Shown here: piece by piece, positions 36,865 through 45,650 of the stretch
Layout: each line of letters opens with the position of its first letter
How positions within the stretch are numbered: position 1 is the stretch's first letter
From: Actinokineospora globicatena
Lineage (GTDB): Bacteria; Actinomycetota; Actinomycetes; Mycobacteriales; Pseudonocardiaceae
NCBI RefSeq assembly: GCF_024171945.1
Contig: NZ_JAMTCR010000003.1
Location: 248,001-312,000, forward strand
Direction of reading: 5' to 3'
DNA length: 64,000 nt
Made by a program: the position numbers and the translations under genes
Notes under the pieces: model-generated
What the model was told of the DNA's origin: nothing
The model's input: only the letters and a program-made list of their open reading frames with translations
Databases searched by the model: none

Positions 36865-37845
36865 TCAGCTCGTGACGGCGAGCACGACCTTCGTGCCGCC
36901 CGCGCCGCCGCGCTCCACCGCGCGGTGCGCCTCTGCGGCCTCGCCCAGGGCCAGCCCGTGCACCCGGCGCGGGCGCAGCAGCCCGGCCGCGAGCAGCCGG
37001 TTGACCCGGACGGCGGCCTCGGCGAGTTCGGCGGTGCTCGCCTGCGAGATGGCGAAGCCGACGACCGAGCAGTCCTTGAGGTACAGCGCGCCGACCGGCA
37101 GCACCGGGCGCGCGGCCATGCCGGCGAGCACGACGAGCCTGCCGCGCTTGGCGAGCAGCGAGACGGCGGACTCCAGGTCGTTGCGCCCGGCGGCGTCGAC
37201 ATGGACGTCGACGCCACCGGGGCTGGCCACGGCGATTTGGGTGGGCAGGTCGTCGGCGCGGTAGTCCAGCGTGACGGCGGCACCGAGCTCGCGGCAGTGC
37301 TCGGCGTCGGCGGCGCCAGCGACGGCGATCACCCGGGCGCCCGCCTCGGCGGCCATGACGACCGCGGCGGAGCCGACGCAGCCGCCCGCGCCGACGACGA
37401 CGACCGTGTCGCCCGCGCGGGTCCGGCCGTGGGTGAACAGGGCCAGGTGGGCGGTGGCGGCGGAGTGCGCGACCGCGACGGCGTCGACCGGGTCGACCCC
37501 GTCGGGCAGCGGGTAGAGCCGGTCCGCGGCGACCGAGGCGAACTCGGCGGCCGCGCCCTGCCTGCCGTCGTGGCCGAGGCTGTTGCACCAGACCCGGTCG
37601 CCCGGCGCCAGGCCCGCGACGCCGTGGCCGACGGCGGCCACCGAGCCGACCAGGTCGCGGCCGATGACGAACGGGAACGGCACCGGGGTGGACCAGGCCC
37701 CGGAGCGGACGAAGGTGTCGACGTGGTTGACGGCGGAGTGGGTGACCGCGACCAGCACCTCGCCCGGTCCGGGCGTCGGGGCGGGCAGGTCGCCGCAGCG
37801 GATGACCGCTGCGGGGCCGAGGGAGTCGATGTAGGCAGCGCGCAT
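36865..37845 (-). CDS. MDR-family NADPH:quinone reductase-like oxidoreductase
   Basis: A 326-aa medium-chain dehydrogenase/reductase of the zinc-free quinone reductase group. It has an N-terminal GroES-like domain (PAPTPGPGEVLV, NHVDTFVRSG) and the NADPH site VVGAGGCVGSAAV near residue 151. No zinc-ligand Cys set is seen. A good AGGAG precedes the ATG. Together with two WrbA proteins and an FMN reductase in the same region, it suggests quinone/hydroquinone redox chemistry on an aminophenol-type intermediate. Confidence 0.9.
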   Translation of the reverse strand: MRAAYIDSLGPAAVIRCGDLPAPTPGPGEVLVAVTHSAVNHVDTFVRSGAWSTPVPFPFVIGRDLVGSVAAVGHGVAGLAPGDRVWCNSLGHDGRQGAAAEFASVAADRLYPLPDGVDPVDAVAVAHSAATAHLALFTHGRTRAGDTVVVVGAGGCVGSAAVVMAAEAGARVIAVAGAADAEHCRELGAAVTLDYRADDLPTQIAVASPGGVDVHVDAAGRNDLESAVSLLAKRGRLVVLAGMAARPVLPVGALYLKDCSVVGFAISQASTAELAEAAVRVNRLLAAGLLRPRRVHGLALGEAAEAHRAVERGGAGGTKVVLAVTS

Positions 37846-37890
37846 GGCGGTGTCTCCTGGGCGGGGACCGGGACGGGGAGGGGAGTCGGG

Positions 37891-38313
37891 TCAGGCGCGG
37901 TCGACGCCGGGCGGGTTGTCGATGGCGTAGCGCCACCGCCCGTCGGGGCCGCGGCGGGCCACGTCGGTCGCGCTGCCCTCGTGGTGCACGGCCTTGCCGT
38001 CAGGGGTGGTGCCGACGATGCGGTAGTCGCCGATGATCAGCGCCAAGTCGTCGTGGACGTAGGTGTGCCGGGGGCTGAGCCGGATCGGGATGCCCAGGGC
38101 GAGGAAGCTCGCGGTGGCCGCGCGCCTGTCGTCGCCGACGACGACCTCGCCGGGGCGCAGCACGCGCACCGCGCCCGGCTCGAAGAGGCGGTCCACGGCG
38201 GTGAGGTCGCCCGCGTTGAACGCGCGGGCGAAGGCCTCGGGCAGCTCGGCGGGGTCCTCGACCCCCTCGGGTGCGGTGTGCTCAGGCCGGAGGTGGGGTT
38301 CGTGCACTGTCAT
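37891..38313 (-). CDS. NTF2/SnoaL-like protein (DUF4440 type)
   Basis: A 140-aa cone-fold protein. It has the pattern PEAFARAFNAGDLTAVDRLFEP followed by beta strands with DDLALIIGDYRI and DVARRGPDGRWRYAIDNP, typical of the SnoaL-like/DUF4440 group. It may act as a small isomerase, cyclase or binding protein. It is not the PhzA/B type: length and motifs differ. It lies in the minus operon between WrbA and the MDR reductase. Confidence 0.8.
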   Translation of the reverse strand: MTVHEPHLRPEHTAPEGVEDPAELPEAFARAFNAGDLTAVDRLFEPGAVRVLRPGEVVVGDDRRAATASFLALGIPIRLSPRHTYVHDDLALIIGDYRIVGTTPDGKAVHHEGSATDVARRGPDGRWRYAIDNPPGVDRA

Positions 38314-38321
38314 GATCGCTC

Positions 38322-38999
38322 CTACGCGGTCTCAGCCGGTGTCCCAGCAGTGGTGTCGACAGTGGTCTCGTCAGCGGTGGTGGCAGCAGCTGCGACGACG
38401 GGTTCCAGCCCACCGCGCAGCACGGCGGCGGCGACGGCGATGGTCCGCTCGGTCTGGAACTCGATGGCCTCGAGGTTCTCCTCGTGGACGGCCCCGGTCG
38501 AGCTGGCCCCGTACGGGTTCCCGTTGTGCGGCTTGAACAGCACCCCCGCGGTCGACCCGGTGGCGATGATGATCGAGCCCCAGTGGCAGATCGCGTTGTG
38601 CAGCGCGAGGATCGTGCTGACCTGGCCGCCGTGCGGCGCGGACGCGGTCGCGAACGCCGACACGACCTTGGTGGACAGCTTGCCCGCCACCGACAGCGCG
38701 GAGGTGGTGTTGATGAACTGCATCACCGCGGGCGCGGCGAGTCCGAAGTGGACCGGGCTGCCGATCAGGATCGCGTCGGCCCAGTCCAGGTCCGCCGCCT
38801 CGGCGACGGGGACGTGCTCGGTGGCCGTGCGGTGCTGCGAGGAGCCCGACCGGCTGGCCGCCGCGGCGCCCGGGTCGAGCTCGGCGACGCGGCGCAGCCG
38901 CACTTCGGCGCCGAGCTTCTCCGCCGCCGCGGCGGACGCGGCGGCGAGCGCGTACGTCGCGCCGGTGGACGAGTAGTAGACGACGGCGAGGTTGACCAT
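38322..38999 (-). CDS. WrbA-like flavodoxin-fold NAD(P)H:quinone oxidoreductase, copy 1
   Basis: A 225-aa flavodoxin-fold protein. The FMN phosphate loop is VVYYSSTGATYALA near residue 5, followed by DWADAILIGSPVHFG, ASAPHGGQVST and HNGNPYGAS. It is homologous to the WrbA-like protein encoded divergently at 39270-39926. It differs in length because its middle is shorter and its C-terminal tail is long and Thr/Ala-rich. It is the first gene of the minus operon, 8 bp before the SnoaL-like gene. It is expected to do two-electron reduction of a quinone or quinone-imine. Confidence 0.88.
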   Translation of the reverse strand: MVNLAVVYYSSTGATYALAAASAAAAEKLGAEVRLRRVAELDPGAAAASRSGSSQHRTATEHVPVAEAADLDWADAILIGSPVHFGLAAPAVMQFINTTSALSVAGKLSTKVVSAFATASAPHGGQVSTILALHNAICHWGSIIIATGSTAGVLFKPHNGNPYGASSTGAVHEENLEAIEFQTERTIAVAAAVLRGGLEPVVAAAATTADETTVDTTAGTPAETA

Positions 39000-39269
39000 G
39001 GCTCGAGCGCTCCCTTGGTCGGTGCTTGGCCCTGGCCGCGACCGTTGGCGCGCCGGGGTGGTGGGGGACTCACCCAGCGTCGGTGACCCGGTGCCGCCCA
39101 GGACAGGACCTGCTGGGCAGTCCGTCAGAACGGTCGCGAGTTGACAGACTCCCGGGCGCGGTTTGCCCAGCGCCGGGGCCGGGGTCAGGATGGATCACGA
39201 GGAGCTACGCGACGCGGGCGGACGTGCCAGACCCGCGTGCGAGCAGCCAGACCAGGGGAGCGAACCACC
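39000..39269. promoter_or_regulatory. Divergent promoter region between two WrbA genes
   Basis: A 270-bp non-coding region that must start both tailoring operons. On the + strand, TTGACA (39141-39146) lacks a good -10 at the right distance. TTTGCC (39162-39167) with CAGGAT (39186-39191, 18-bp spacer) is a weak alternative. GGGGAG near 39254 is the ribosome site of the + gene. Confidence 0.4.
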
Positions 39270-39926
39270 ATGACCAAACTCGCCGTCGTCTACTACTCGG
39301 CGACCGGCAACATCCACAAGCTCGCCGTCGCCGCGGCCGCCGCGGGCGAGGCCGCGGGCGCCGAGGTGCGGTTGCGCCGGGCCGCCGAGATCACCGACAA
39401 GCCGCTCGCGCCCAACTTCGCGGCGTGGGCCGAGGCCAACGTCGAGCACGTCGGCGCGTCCCGCGACGTGGCCGAGGCGACCATCGACGACCTGGACTGG
39501 GCCGACGCCGTGCTGTGGGGCAGCCCGGGCCGCTACGGCCTGATCGCCGGTCCGCTCAAGCACTTCATCGACCAGACCTTCGAGCTGCACGCGCGCCGCG
39601 GCCTGGTGAACAAGGTGATGTCCTCGTTCACCTCGACCGGCAGCGCGCACGGCGGCCAGGAGAGCACGATCCTGTCGCTCAACACCGTGTTCTACCACTG
39701 GGGCGCGGTCATCGTGGCGCCCGGCGTCATCGAGGACATCATGCTCGCCCCGAGCAACGGCAACCCCTACGGCGTCAGCGCGACCTCCGGGCTGCAGGCC
39801 GTCCCCGGTGGGCTCGCGGGCAACGTCACCGAGGACAACGTCGCCGCGATCGGGTTCCAGACCCGGCGCGTCCTGCAGATCGCCTCGGCGCTGCGGGTGG
39901 GGTTGGCGGCAGACTCGACCGAGTGA
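39270..39926 (+). CDS. WrbA-like NAD(P)H:quinone oxidoreductase, copy 2
   Basis: A 218-aa WrbA-type flavodoxin. It has VVYYSATGNIHKLA (FMN loop), ADAVLWGSPGRYG, TSTGSAHGGQEST and SNGNPYGVSA. The start is ATG 39270, 10 nt after GGGGAG; upstream codons give an Arg-rich unconserved lead. It is a paralogue of the divergent gene at 38322-38999. It is followed by a hairpin and then, 220 bp on, by the second AMP ligase. Likely role: keeping a quinone-type intermediate reduced. Confidence 0.93.
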   Translation: MTKLAVVYYSATGNIHKLAVAAAAAGEAAGAEVRLRRAAEITDKPLAPNFAAWAEANVEHVGASRDVAEATIDDLDWADAVLWGSPGRYGLIAGPLKHFIDQTFELHARRGLVNKVMSSFTSTGSAHGGQESTILSLNTVFYHWGAVIVAPGVIEDIMLAPSNGNPYGVSATSGLQAVPGGLAGNVTEDNVAAIGFQTRRVLQIASALRVGLAADSTE

Positions 39927-39931
39927 GCGGA

Positions 39932-39983
39932 GCCGCCGCCCGCCGGGGTCGCCACTGCGGCGCGTTCCCCGGCGCGCGGCGGC
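39932..39983 (+). terminator. GC-rich hairpin after WrbA copy 2
   Basis: An inverted repeat with 16 of 17 bases paired (39932-39948 with 39967-39983, 18-nt loop), beginning 6 bp after the stop. It suggests that the WrbA gene is a separate transcript from the ligase operon. Confidence 0.6.
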
Positions 39984-40147
39984 GGTCGATCATTCGTCCA
40001 TAGTGGAGTGATGGGGTTCCGGCGCGCTCGCGCGAGATCCCGACACGACGTGACAGAGTCGCAGGCAGCACGTGGAAGACAGTCCGACACGGTGCGAAGC
40101 TACTGGTAGAGGCCAAGTCTTCACCGTCTGACCCGTGAAGGATAACC

Positions 40148-41722
40148 ATGCTGCTGATCCGGAAGAACAAGACGCCGCTCTACATCGGACTCATCTCCGA
40201 GCGGGCCGCGGTCAAGCACGGCGGCACGCCGACCACGCTCGACCACGACCTCGACGTCCTGCCGGAGGTCGGCAGGCGGTTCACCACCGCCGAGTTCGCC
40301 GACCACGTCGACGACATCGCCGCCCGCCTGCACGCCGCCGGGGTGCGCCCGGCCGAGCGGGTCGTGATCCACAAGAGTGCCAACTTCGACATCTGCCTGC
40401 TCGCCTGCGCCGTCGCGCGGGTCGGCGCGGTGCCGGTGATGCTGTCCCCGCACCTCGACGGCGAGACCGTCGCGACCCTGCTGGCCAGGCTGGACCGGCC
40501 CACGCTGCTCACCGACGCCGCGAAGCTCGACGGCGAGCTGGCCGGGCTCGCGTTCGCCGAGCTGACCGAGCGGGTCGTGTCCGTCACCGCGCCGCGGCCG
40601 GGCGCGATCACCCTGGCCGACCTCGCCGGGTCGCCGCGCCGCGCCCCGGTCGTGCTGGGCCCGGACGAGCCCGCGCTGATGACGCACACCTCCGGCACCA
40701 CCGGCGTGCCGAAGCTGGTCGTGCACTCCGCGCGCTCGCTGGGGTCGCGCTACCGCTGGCAGACCATGGTCGTGCGGTTCATCCGCGGCCCGCAGACCGT
40801 CGCGATGCACGTGTCCTACGTGCACTCCCGGATGTACCTCGGCCTGGCGGTGCTGCAGATGCGCGGCCTGCCCGCGGTGTTCATCGACGACCCCGCGCCG
40901 GAGAAGGTCGCCGACGTGCTGCTCAAGCACCGGCCCGGGGTGCTGGAGACCCACCCGAACCAGTTCCTGGAGTGGGAGGCGCTCGCCGACGACCCGCGCG
41001 CCCCGCTGGCCACGGTGAAGTTCTTCAACAGCACGTTCGACGCCATCCACCCCAGCACCATGCACAAGCTGCTGCACGCCTCCCGGCGGCGCAGCCCGGT
41101 GTTCCTGCAGGTGTACGGGCAGAGCGAGTGCGGTCCGCTGACCGCGCGCACCTACCGCAAGCGCAACGCGCTCAAGGCCGACGGCCGCTGCCAGGGCTAC
41201 CCGACGCCGGGCATGACGACCTACCGGCTGGTCAGCCGCGACGGCAAGCGCCCGAGCAGGACCTCGCCCGGCTACATCGACGTGCAGACCTCCGGGCGCG
41301 CGCTGACCTACTACGGCGAGCAGGAGCGCTTCGACAAGCAGGCGCTCGGCCCGTGGTGGCGGGGCGGCGACGTCGGCTACCGCACGAAGTGGGGCTGCCT
41401 GCACCTGCTCGACCGCGAGGTCGACACGATCCCGGGGATCGACAGCACGCTCGAGGTCGAGGACGCGGTGCTGAGCAGGCTCGACGAACTCACTGAGTTC
41501 GTGCTGGTGCCGGGCCCGGCCAAGGAGCCGGTGCCGGTCGTGTGCACCCGCCAAGACCGCCCGCTCGACCTGGACCGCTGGCGCACCGCCGTGGCCGACC
41601 TGCCGCCGATGACCGACCCGGTGTCCTGGCGGCTCGGTGACCTGCCGCGCACCGCCACCGCGAAGATCCGCCGCGTCGAGCTCATCCGCAGGCTGCACGA
41701 GCAGATGGCGGGATCGGCATGA
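40148..41722 (+). CDS. AMP-dependent acyl/aryl ligase, paralogue 2
   Basis: A 524-aa class I adenylate-forming enzyme with the same architecture as the ligase at 34615-36180. It has THTSGTTGVPKL, YGQSECGP, WWRGGDVGYRTKWG, HLLDREVDTIPG and the C-terminal TATAKIRRVE lysine. The two differ in the substrate-pocket region (for example VHVSFVHSRM against MHVSYVHSRM), so they may activate related but different acids. The stop overlaps the monooxygenase start (ATGA). It leads an operon of monooxygenase, Rrf2 regulator and FMN reductase. Confidence 0.9.
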   Translation: MLLIRKNKTPLYIGLISERAAVKHGGTPTTLDHDLDVLPEVGRRFTTAEFADHVDDIAARLHAAGVRPAERVVIHKSANFDICLLACAVARVGAVPVMLSPHLDGETVATLLARLDRPTLLTDAAKLDGELAGLAFAELTERVVSVTAPRPGAITLADLAGSPRRAPVVLGPDEPALMTHTSGTTGVPKLVVHSARSLGSRYRWQTMVVRFIRGPQTVAMHVSYVHSRMYLGLAVLQMRGLPAVFIDDPAPEKVADVLLKHRPGVLETHPNQFLEWEALADDPRAPLATVKFFNSTFDAIHPSTMHKLLHASRRRSPVFLQVYGQSECGPLTARTYRKRNALKADGRCQGYPTPGMTTYRLVSRDGKRPSRTSPGYIDVQTSGRALTYYGEQERFDKQALGPWWRGGDVGYRTKWGCLHLLDREVDTIPGIDSTLEVEDAVLSRLDELTEFVLVPGPAKEPVPVVCTRQDRPLDLDRWRTAVADLPPMTDPVSWRLGDLPRTATAKIRRVELIRRLHEQMAGSA

Positions 41723-43338
41723 GCGCCGCGCAAACCTCTGACGAGCGGGCCGCCGCCGACGGTGACGTCGATGTCCTGGTGGTCGGCGCGGGCCCCAGCG
41801 GCCTGCTGACCGCGTGCGAGTTGCTGCGCCGCGGCGCGCGGGTCCGCGTGGTCGACCGGGCGGCTGAGCCGTCCACCACCCCCAAGGCGCTGTCGGTGTG
41901 GCCGCGCGCGTTGGACATCCTGACCGACCTCGGCCTGGGCGAGTCGGTGGACCGCGAGTCGGTGCCGATCACCGCGCTGAGCTACTTCGCCGACCGCGCC
42001 CCGCTGGCCCGCTTCGAACTGGGGCCGGACGTGCGCTGCAACACCCTGCCCCAGCACGTCACCGAGCGGCTGCTGACCGAGCGGCTGCACGCGTTGGGCG
42101 GCAAGGTCGAGCGTGGTGTGCGGCTGCTGGCCCTCGACGGCGTCGACGGCGCGGGCGGCGGTGCGCCGCCGGAGCGGGTCACCGCCTTGCTGCTGCGCGA
42201 GGACGGCGCCGTCGAGCGCGCCCAAGCGTCCTATGTGGTCGGTGCGGACGGCGCGGGCAGCGCGGTGCGCGGCCAGCTCGGCGTCGGCTTCGAGGGCAGC
42301 ACATACGAGATGGCGTTCGCGCTGGTGGACGGCCGGATCGACGGTGCGCTGCCGCCCGACGAGACGCTGTTCTACCAGGGTGCCAACGGTGCCCTGGTGA
42401 TCGTGCCCCTGCCGGGCGGGGTCTTCCGGTTCCTGTCGATCATGCCACCGGGCCAGGCCGGTGTCACGGTCCCGATGATGCAGGCCATCATCGACGACCG
42501 GGGCCCGGCCGGGGTCGTGTTGCGCGAGGCGGTGTGGCAGGCGGTGTTCCGCGTGCACGCCCGGGTCGCCACGTCCTTCCACCGCAACCGGGTGTTCCTG
42601 GTCGGCGACGCCGCCCACGTGCACAGCCCGGCGGGCGGGCAGGGCATGAACAACGGCCTGCAGGACGCGCACAACCTGGCCTGGAAGCTGGCGGCGGTGC
42701 TGCGCGGCGACTCACCGCCCTCCCTGCTCGACAGCTACGACCACGAGCGCCGCGAGGTGACCGCGCGCATCCTGCGCGACACCGACCTGCAGACCAGGGC
42801 GTGGGTCGTGAACACCCCCGCCGCGACCGCGGTGCGCGACTCGCTGTTCCGCTTCGGCGAGCGCAGCGGGGCCGTGTCCCGGTACTACGCGCCGGTCATG
42901 GCTGGCCGCCGGATCGCCTACCACCCGGTCCGCCGGACCCAGCGCCCGTCCGGGTTCGCGCTGTGCCGGGCCCGCGAGCACAAGCCGGGCGCGGTGCGCG
43001 TCGGTGGTGTGCTGCCGCGCGGGTTCGCCCTGTCCACCGGGATCGGCGGCGAGGCGGCGGACCCGCACGCCTGGGTGCTGCTGCTGAACGCGAGGCCGGG
43101 TGACCGCACCTGGCTCGCGGTGGTCGACCAGCTGGTCGCGAGCAGGCCGAGGGTGGCCACCCGGCTGGTCGAGGACAGGCGCGGGTTTGCCTGCGGGCGC
43201 ACCGGGTATGTCCTCGTGCGCCCTGACGGCCACGTCGCCGCGCACGGGCACCGCGGTGACCTGGACCGGTTGGCCGCCGAGCTGGACACCGCGTTCGGCC
43301 CGGCCCCCCGCGTCGAGCCAGGAGCGGGGGCGGGATGA
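41719..43338 (+). CDS. FAD-dependent aromatic monooxygenase (PHBH family)
   Basis: A 539-aa class A flavin monooxygenase. It has VVGAGPSGLLTACELLRRG (FAD dinucleotide site), SYVVGADGAGSAVRG (the DG motif) and FLVGDAAHVHSPAGGQGMN (the GD motif), plus a thioredoxin-like C-terminal part as in phenol hydroxylase or polyketide hydroxylases. It hydroxylates an activated aromatic ring with NAD(P)H and O2. It is coupled to the AMP ligase by ATGA, suggesting that ligase and hydroxylase act on the same aromatic acid. The most likely local substrate is an aminobenzoate-type ring. Confidence 0.93.
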   Translation: MSAAQTSDERAAADGDVDVLVVGAGPSGLLTACELLRRGARVRVVDRAAEPSTTPKALSVWPRALDILTDLGLGESVDRESVPITALSYFADRAPLARFELGPDVRCNTLPQHVTERLLTERLHALGGKVERGVRLLALDGVDGAGGGAPPERVTALLLREDGAVERAQASYVVGADGAGSAVRGQLGVGFEGSTYEMAFALVDGRIDGALPPDETLFYQGANGALVIVPLPGGVFRFLSIMPPGQAGVTVPMMQAIIDDRGPAGVVLREAVWQAVFRVHARVATSFHRNRVFLVGDAAHVHSPAGGQGMNNGLQDAHNLAWKLAAVLRGDSPPSLLDSYDHERREVTARILRDTDLQTRAWVVNTPAATAVRDSLFRFGERSGAVSRYYAPVMAGRRIAYHPVRRTQRPSGFALCRAREHKPGAVRVGGVLPRGFALSTGIGGEAADPHAWVLLLNARPGDRTWLAVVDQLVASRPRVATRLVEDRRGFACGRTGYVLVRPDGHVAAHGHRGDLDRLAAELDTAFGPAPRVEPGAGAG

Positions 43339-43339
43339 C

Positions 43340-43900
43340 ATGCGCATGTCCGAAGGCGTCGAGTGGGCCCTGCACTGCTGCGTCGACCTCTCCCGGGTCG
43401 GCTCGCCGCAGGCGGTGCCCGCCGCCCGCCTCGCCGCGCTCTACGACCTGCCGCCCGCCTACCTCAACAAGCAGCTCCAGGCCCTGGGCCGGGCCGGGAT
43501 CGTCACCTCGACCGCCGGTCCGCGCGGCGGGTTCCGGCTCGCCCGGCCCGCCGAGGAGATCACCGTGCTCGACGTGGTGATGGCCATCGAGGGCACGACC
43601 CCGGCGTTCCGCTGCACCGACATCACCCACCGCGGCCACGCGGGGGTGCTCACCGGCCGCTCCGCGCGGCCCGACGTCGACCGCCGGGTGCCGTGCGCGA
43701 TCGCGCAGGCCATGCGGTTCGCCGAGCTGGCCTGGCGCAGGCACCTGGCCGCCCGCACGGTGGCCGACGTGCGGATGGTCGCCGAGGAGCGCTCGCCCGC
43801 GGGCACGAAGCTGATGCTGAGCTGGATGACCACCCCCGGCCCCGAGCCGACGGGCGCCACCAGGGCACGCAAGACCCCCACCAGGAAAGGGAAGTCATGA
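43340..43900 (+). CDS. Rrf2-family transcriptional regulator
   Basis: A 186-aa Rrf2-type winged-helix protein. It has MSEGVEWALHCCVDLS, the recognition-helix region LPPAYLNKQLQALGRAGIV, the wing GPRGGFRLARP and EITVLDVVMAIEG. Only two cysteines lie in the cluster-binding region (FRC and VPC, 27 residues apart), not the three of IscR/NsrR, so a classical Fe-S cluster is doubtful. The unusual C-terminal tail is basic. It overlaps the FMN reductase start (ATGA). It probably senses redox state or an oxidised intermediate and controls this operon. Confidence 0.9.
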   Translation: MRMSEGVEWALHCCVDLSRVGSPQAVPAARLAALYDLPPAYLNKQLQALGRAGIVTSTAGPRGGFRLARPAEEITVLDVVMAIEGTTPAFRCTDITHRGHAGVLTGRSARPDVDRRVPCAIAQAMRFAELAWRRHLAARTVADVRMVAEERSPAGTKLMLSWMTTPGPEPTGATRARKTPTRKGKS

Positions 43901-44484
43901 GCACGCCAGACAACACCAGGATCGCCGTGATCATCGGGAGTGTCCGCAAGGGACGGTTCGGACCGGTCATCGCCAACTGGTTCACCGACCGGGTCCGCGA
44001 GTACGGCGGCGTCGACATCGACCTGATCGACCTGGCGGAGCACCCGCTGCCCACCTCGCTGACCGACGAGCCGGACGAGACCACCGCGGCCTCGGCCGCC
44101 GCGCTCGCCGAGCGGCTCGGTGCCGCCGACGGCTTCGTCCTGGTCACCCCGGAGTACAACCACAGCTACCCGGCCTCGGTGAAGGCGGCCATCGACTGGA
44201 CCGGTGTCCCGTGGCAGGCCAAGCCGGTCGCGTTCGTCGGCTACGGCGGCCACGGCGGCGGCGCCCGCGCGGTCGAGCACCTGCGCTGCGTCTTCGCCGA
44301 GGTGCACGCGGTCACCGTGCGCGAGGCCCTGATGCTGCGCTTCCCGTGGACCTTGTTCGACGAGCAGGGGCAGCTGGTGCGGCCCGACGCCGTCGAGGCC
44401 AACACGAAGGACCTGCTCGACCAGCTCACCTGGTGGGCGGCGGCGCTGCGCGAGGCGAAGGCGACGCGTCCCTACGCCGCGTGA
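43897..44484 (+). CDS. NADPH-dependent FMN reductase family protein
   Basis: A 195-aa flavodoxin-like reductase. It has VIIGSVRKGRFG (FMN loop), LVTPEYNHSYPASVKAAIDW (family signature) and VGYGGHGGGARAVEHLR. It supplies reduced flavin or reduces quinone/nitro groups. It is translationally coupled to the Rrf2 regulator. It could serve the upstream monooxygenase or the flavoprotein at 32608, or reduce a nitro/azo-type product; choosing between these is inference. Confidence 0.93.
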   Translation: MSTPDNTRIAVIIGSVRKGRFGPVIANWFTDRVREYGGVDIDLIDLAEHPLPTSLTDEPDETTAASAAALAERLGAADGFVLVTPEYNHSYPASVKAAIDWTGVPWQAKPVAFVGYGGHGGGARAVEHLRCVFAEVHAVTVREALMLRFPWTLFDEQGQLVRPDAVEANTKDLLDQLTWWAAALREAKATRPYAA

Positions 44485-44528
44485 CACCACCCGGTGGCAC
44501 GCGCGAGACGAGAGGCGGTGAAGGGGTC

Positions 44529-45650
44529 ATGACGAACTCGACGGGCGCGAGCCTGGACGGCCTGATCTCGGAGGGGGTGTCCCCGTGGTGGGACGGCCTG
44601 GACCGGCGGGGGATCGACTCCGGCTGGTTCGCCTCCATGGTCGGCACGAAGGGCGTGTCAGGTGCGACCGCGGACCAGCGGGCACTGCTGCGCGCGCTCG
44701 GCGAGGACGTCGGATTAGGGCCCTACCGGGACCAGTTGGCTGACCTGGCGCGCCAGGGCGCCAGCCCGGAGGACGCGGTGATCGCCCTCGCCGCGGGCGA
44801 CGGGCGCGCCGCGGGGGACGCGCTCTACGAGGTGTTCACCCACTCCGATGGCCAGGACGGGTACGTGTCGGTCGACGTGCCCGCCGCCGCCGTCCGCGAC
44901 CCGCGCGGCGCGGTCCCCGCCGCGTTGCGCGCCACCGCGGAGCTGGCGCGCCCCAACGTCATGGTGAAGCTCCCCGCCACCGAGCTGGGCCTGGCCGCGA
45001 TGCGCGCCTGCCTGGCCAGGGGGATCGGGGTGCACGCCACCGAGGTCTACTCCCCGGCGCGCTACCGCCAGGCCGTCGACGCCTACTTCGACGGCCTGGC
45101 GGCCGCCTCGGCCGCCGGGCTCAGCGTGGCCGCGATCCCGTCGGTGGTCGCGGTGCCGGTCGGGCGGATCGACGAGGAGGTCGACGCCCGGCTCGTGAGC
45201 ACGCGCGACAGCGGGGCGACCGACCTGCTGGGCACGGCCGGGCTGGCCACCGCCCGGCTGCTGTACCGGGAGTACGAGCACTCGCTGGGGACAGGTCGCT
45301 GGCGGGCGCTGCACGCCGCGGGCGCCCGTCCGCAGCGGCTGGTGTGGGTGGCCGCGACCGACACGGACCCGGGTACCCGCTACGCGGGTCGGGTCGTGGG
45401 CTGGGGAACGGTCACCGCCCTGCAGCGGGCCGCGCTGGACACGCTCGAGGTGGCCGAGGAGCTGGCGGGCGACACCCTGCTCGGTGAGCACGCCGCCGCC
45501 CAGGCCGTGGTGGAGGGCCTGGGCGGGCTCGGGGTCGGGCTGGACGAGGTGGCGCGGGAGCTGGAGTGGGACGGGACCCACCGGGTCGCGCGCTACTGGG
45601 AGGAGCTGAGCGCCGTGGTGCGCGACAGGCTGGCGGCCGCTGCGGACTGA
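44529..45650 (+). CDS. tal: Transaldolase
   Basis: A 373-aa class I aldolase of the actinobacterial transaldolase type. It has GVSPWWDGLDRRGIDSG, VSVDVPA and the Schiff-base Lys in NVMVKLPATE. The IHATE-like GVHATEVYSPARYRQ segment follows, and the C-terminal part is conserved. Transaldolase makes erythrose 4-phosphate, which with PEP feeds DAHP synthase (encoded at 22916). An extra copy in an aminoshikimate/aminochorismate cluster fits precursor supply. Its end overlaps the end of the convergent PabAB gene by 58 bp, an unusually long tail-to-tail overlap. Confidence 0.92.
   Translation: MTNSTGASLDGLISEGVSPWWDGLDRRGIDSGWFASMVGTKGVSGATADQRALLRALGEDVGLGPYRDQLADLARQGASPEDAVIALAAGDGRAAGDALYEVFTHSDGQDGYVSVDVPAAAVRDPRGAVPAALRATAELARPNVMVKLPATELGLAAMRACLARGIGVHATEVYSPARYRQAVDAYFDGLAAASAAGLSVAAIPSVVAVPVGRIDEEVDARLVSTRDSGATDLLGTAGLATARLLYREYEHSLGTGRWRALHAAGARPQRLVWVAATDTDPGTRYAGRVVGWGTVTALQRAALDTLEVAEELAGDTLLGEHAAAQAVVEGLGGLGVGLDEVARELEWDGTHRVARYWEELSAVVRDRLAAAAD

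Noticed and set aside
37891-38313. PhzA/PhzB assignment for the NTF2-like protein
   Set aside because: It is shorter, lacks PhzB motifs and matches the SnoaL/DUF4440 pattern; it is also in a different operon.
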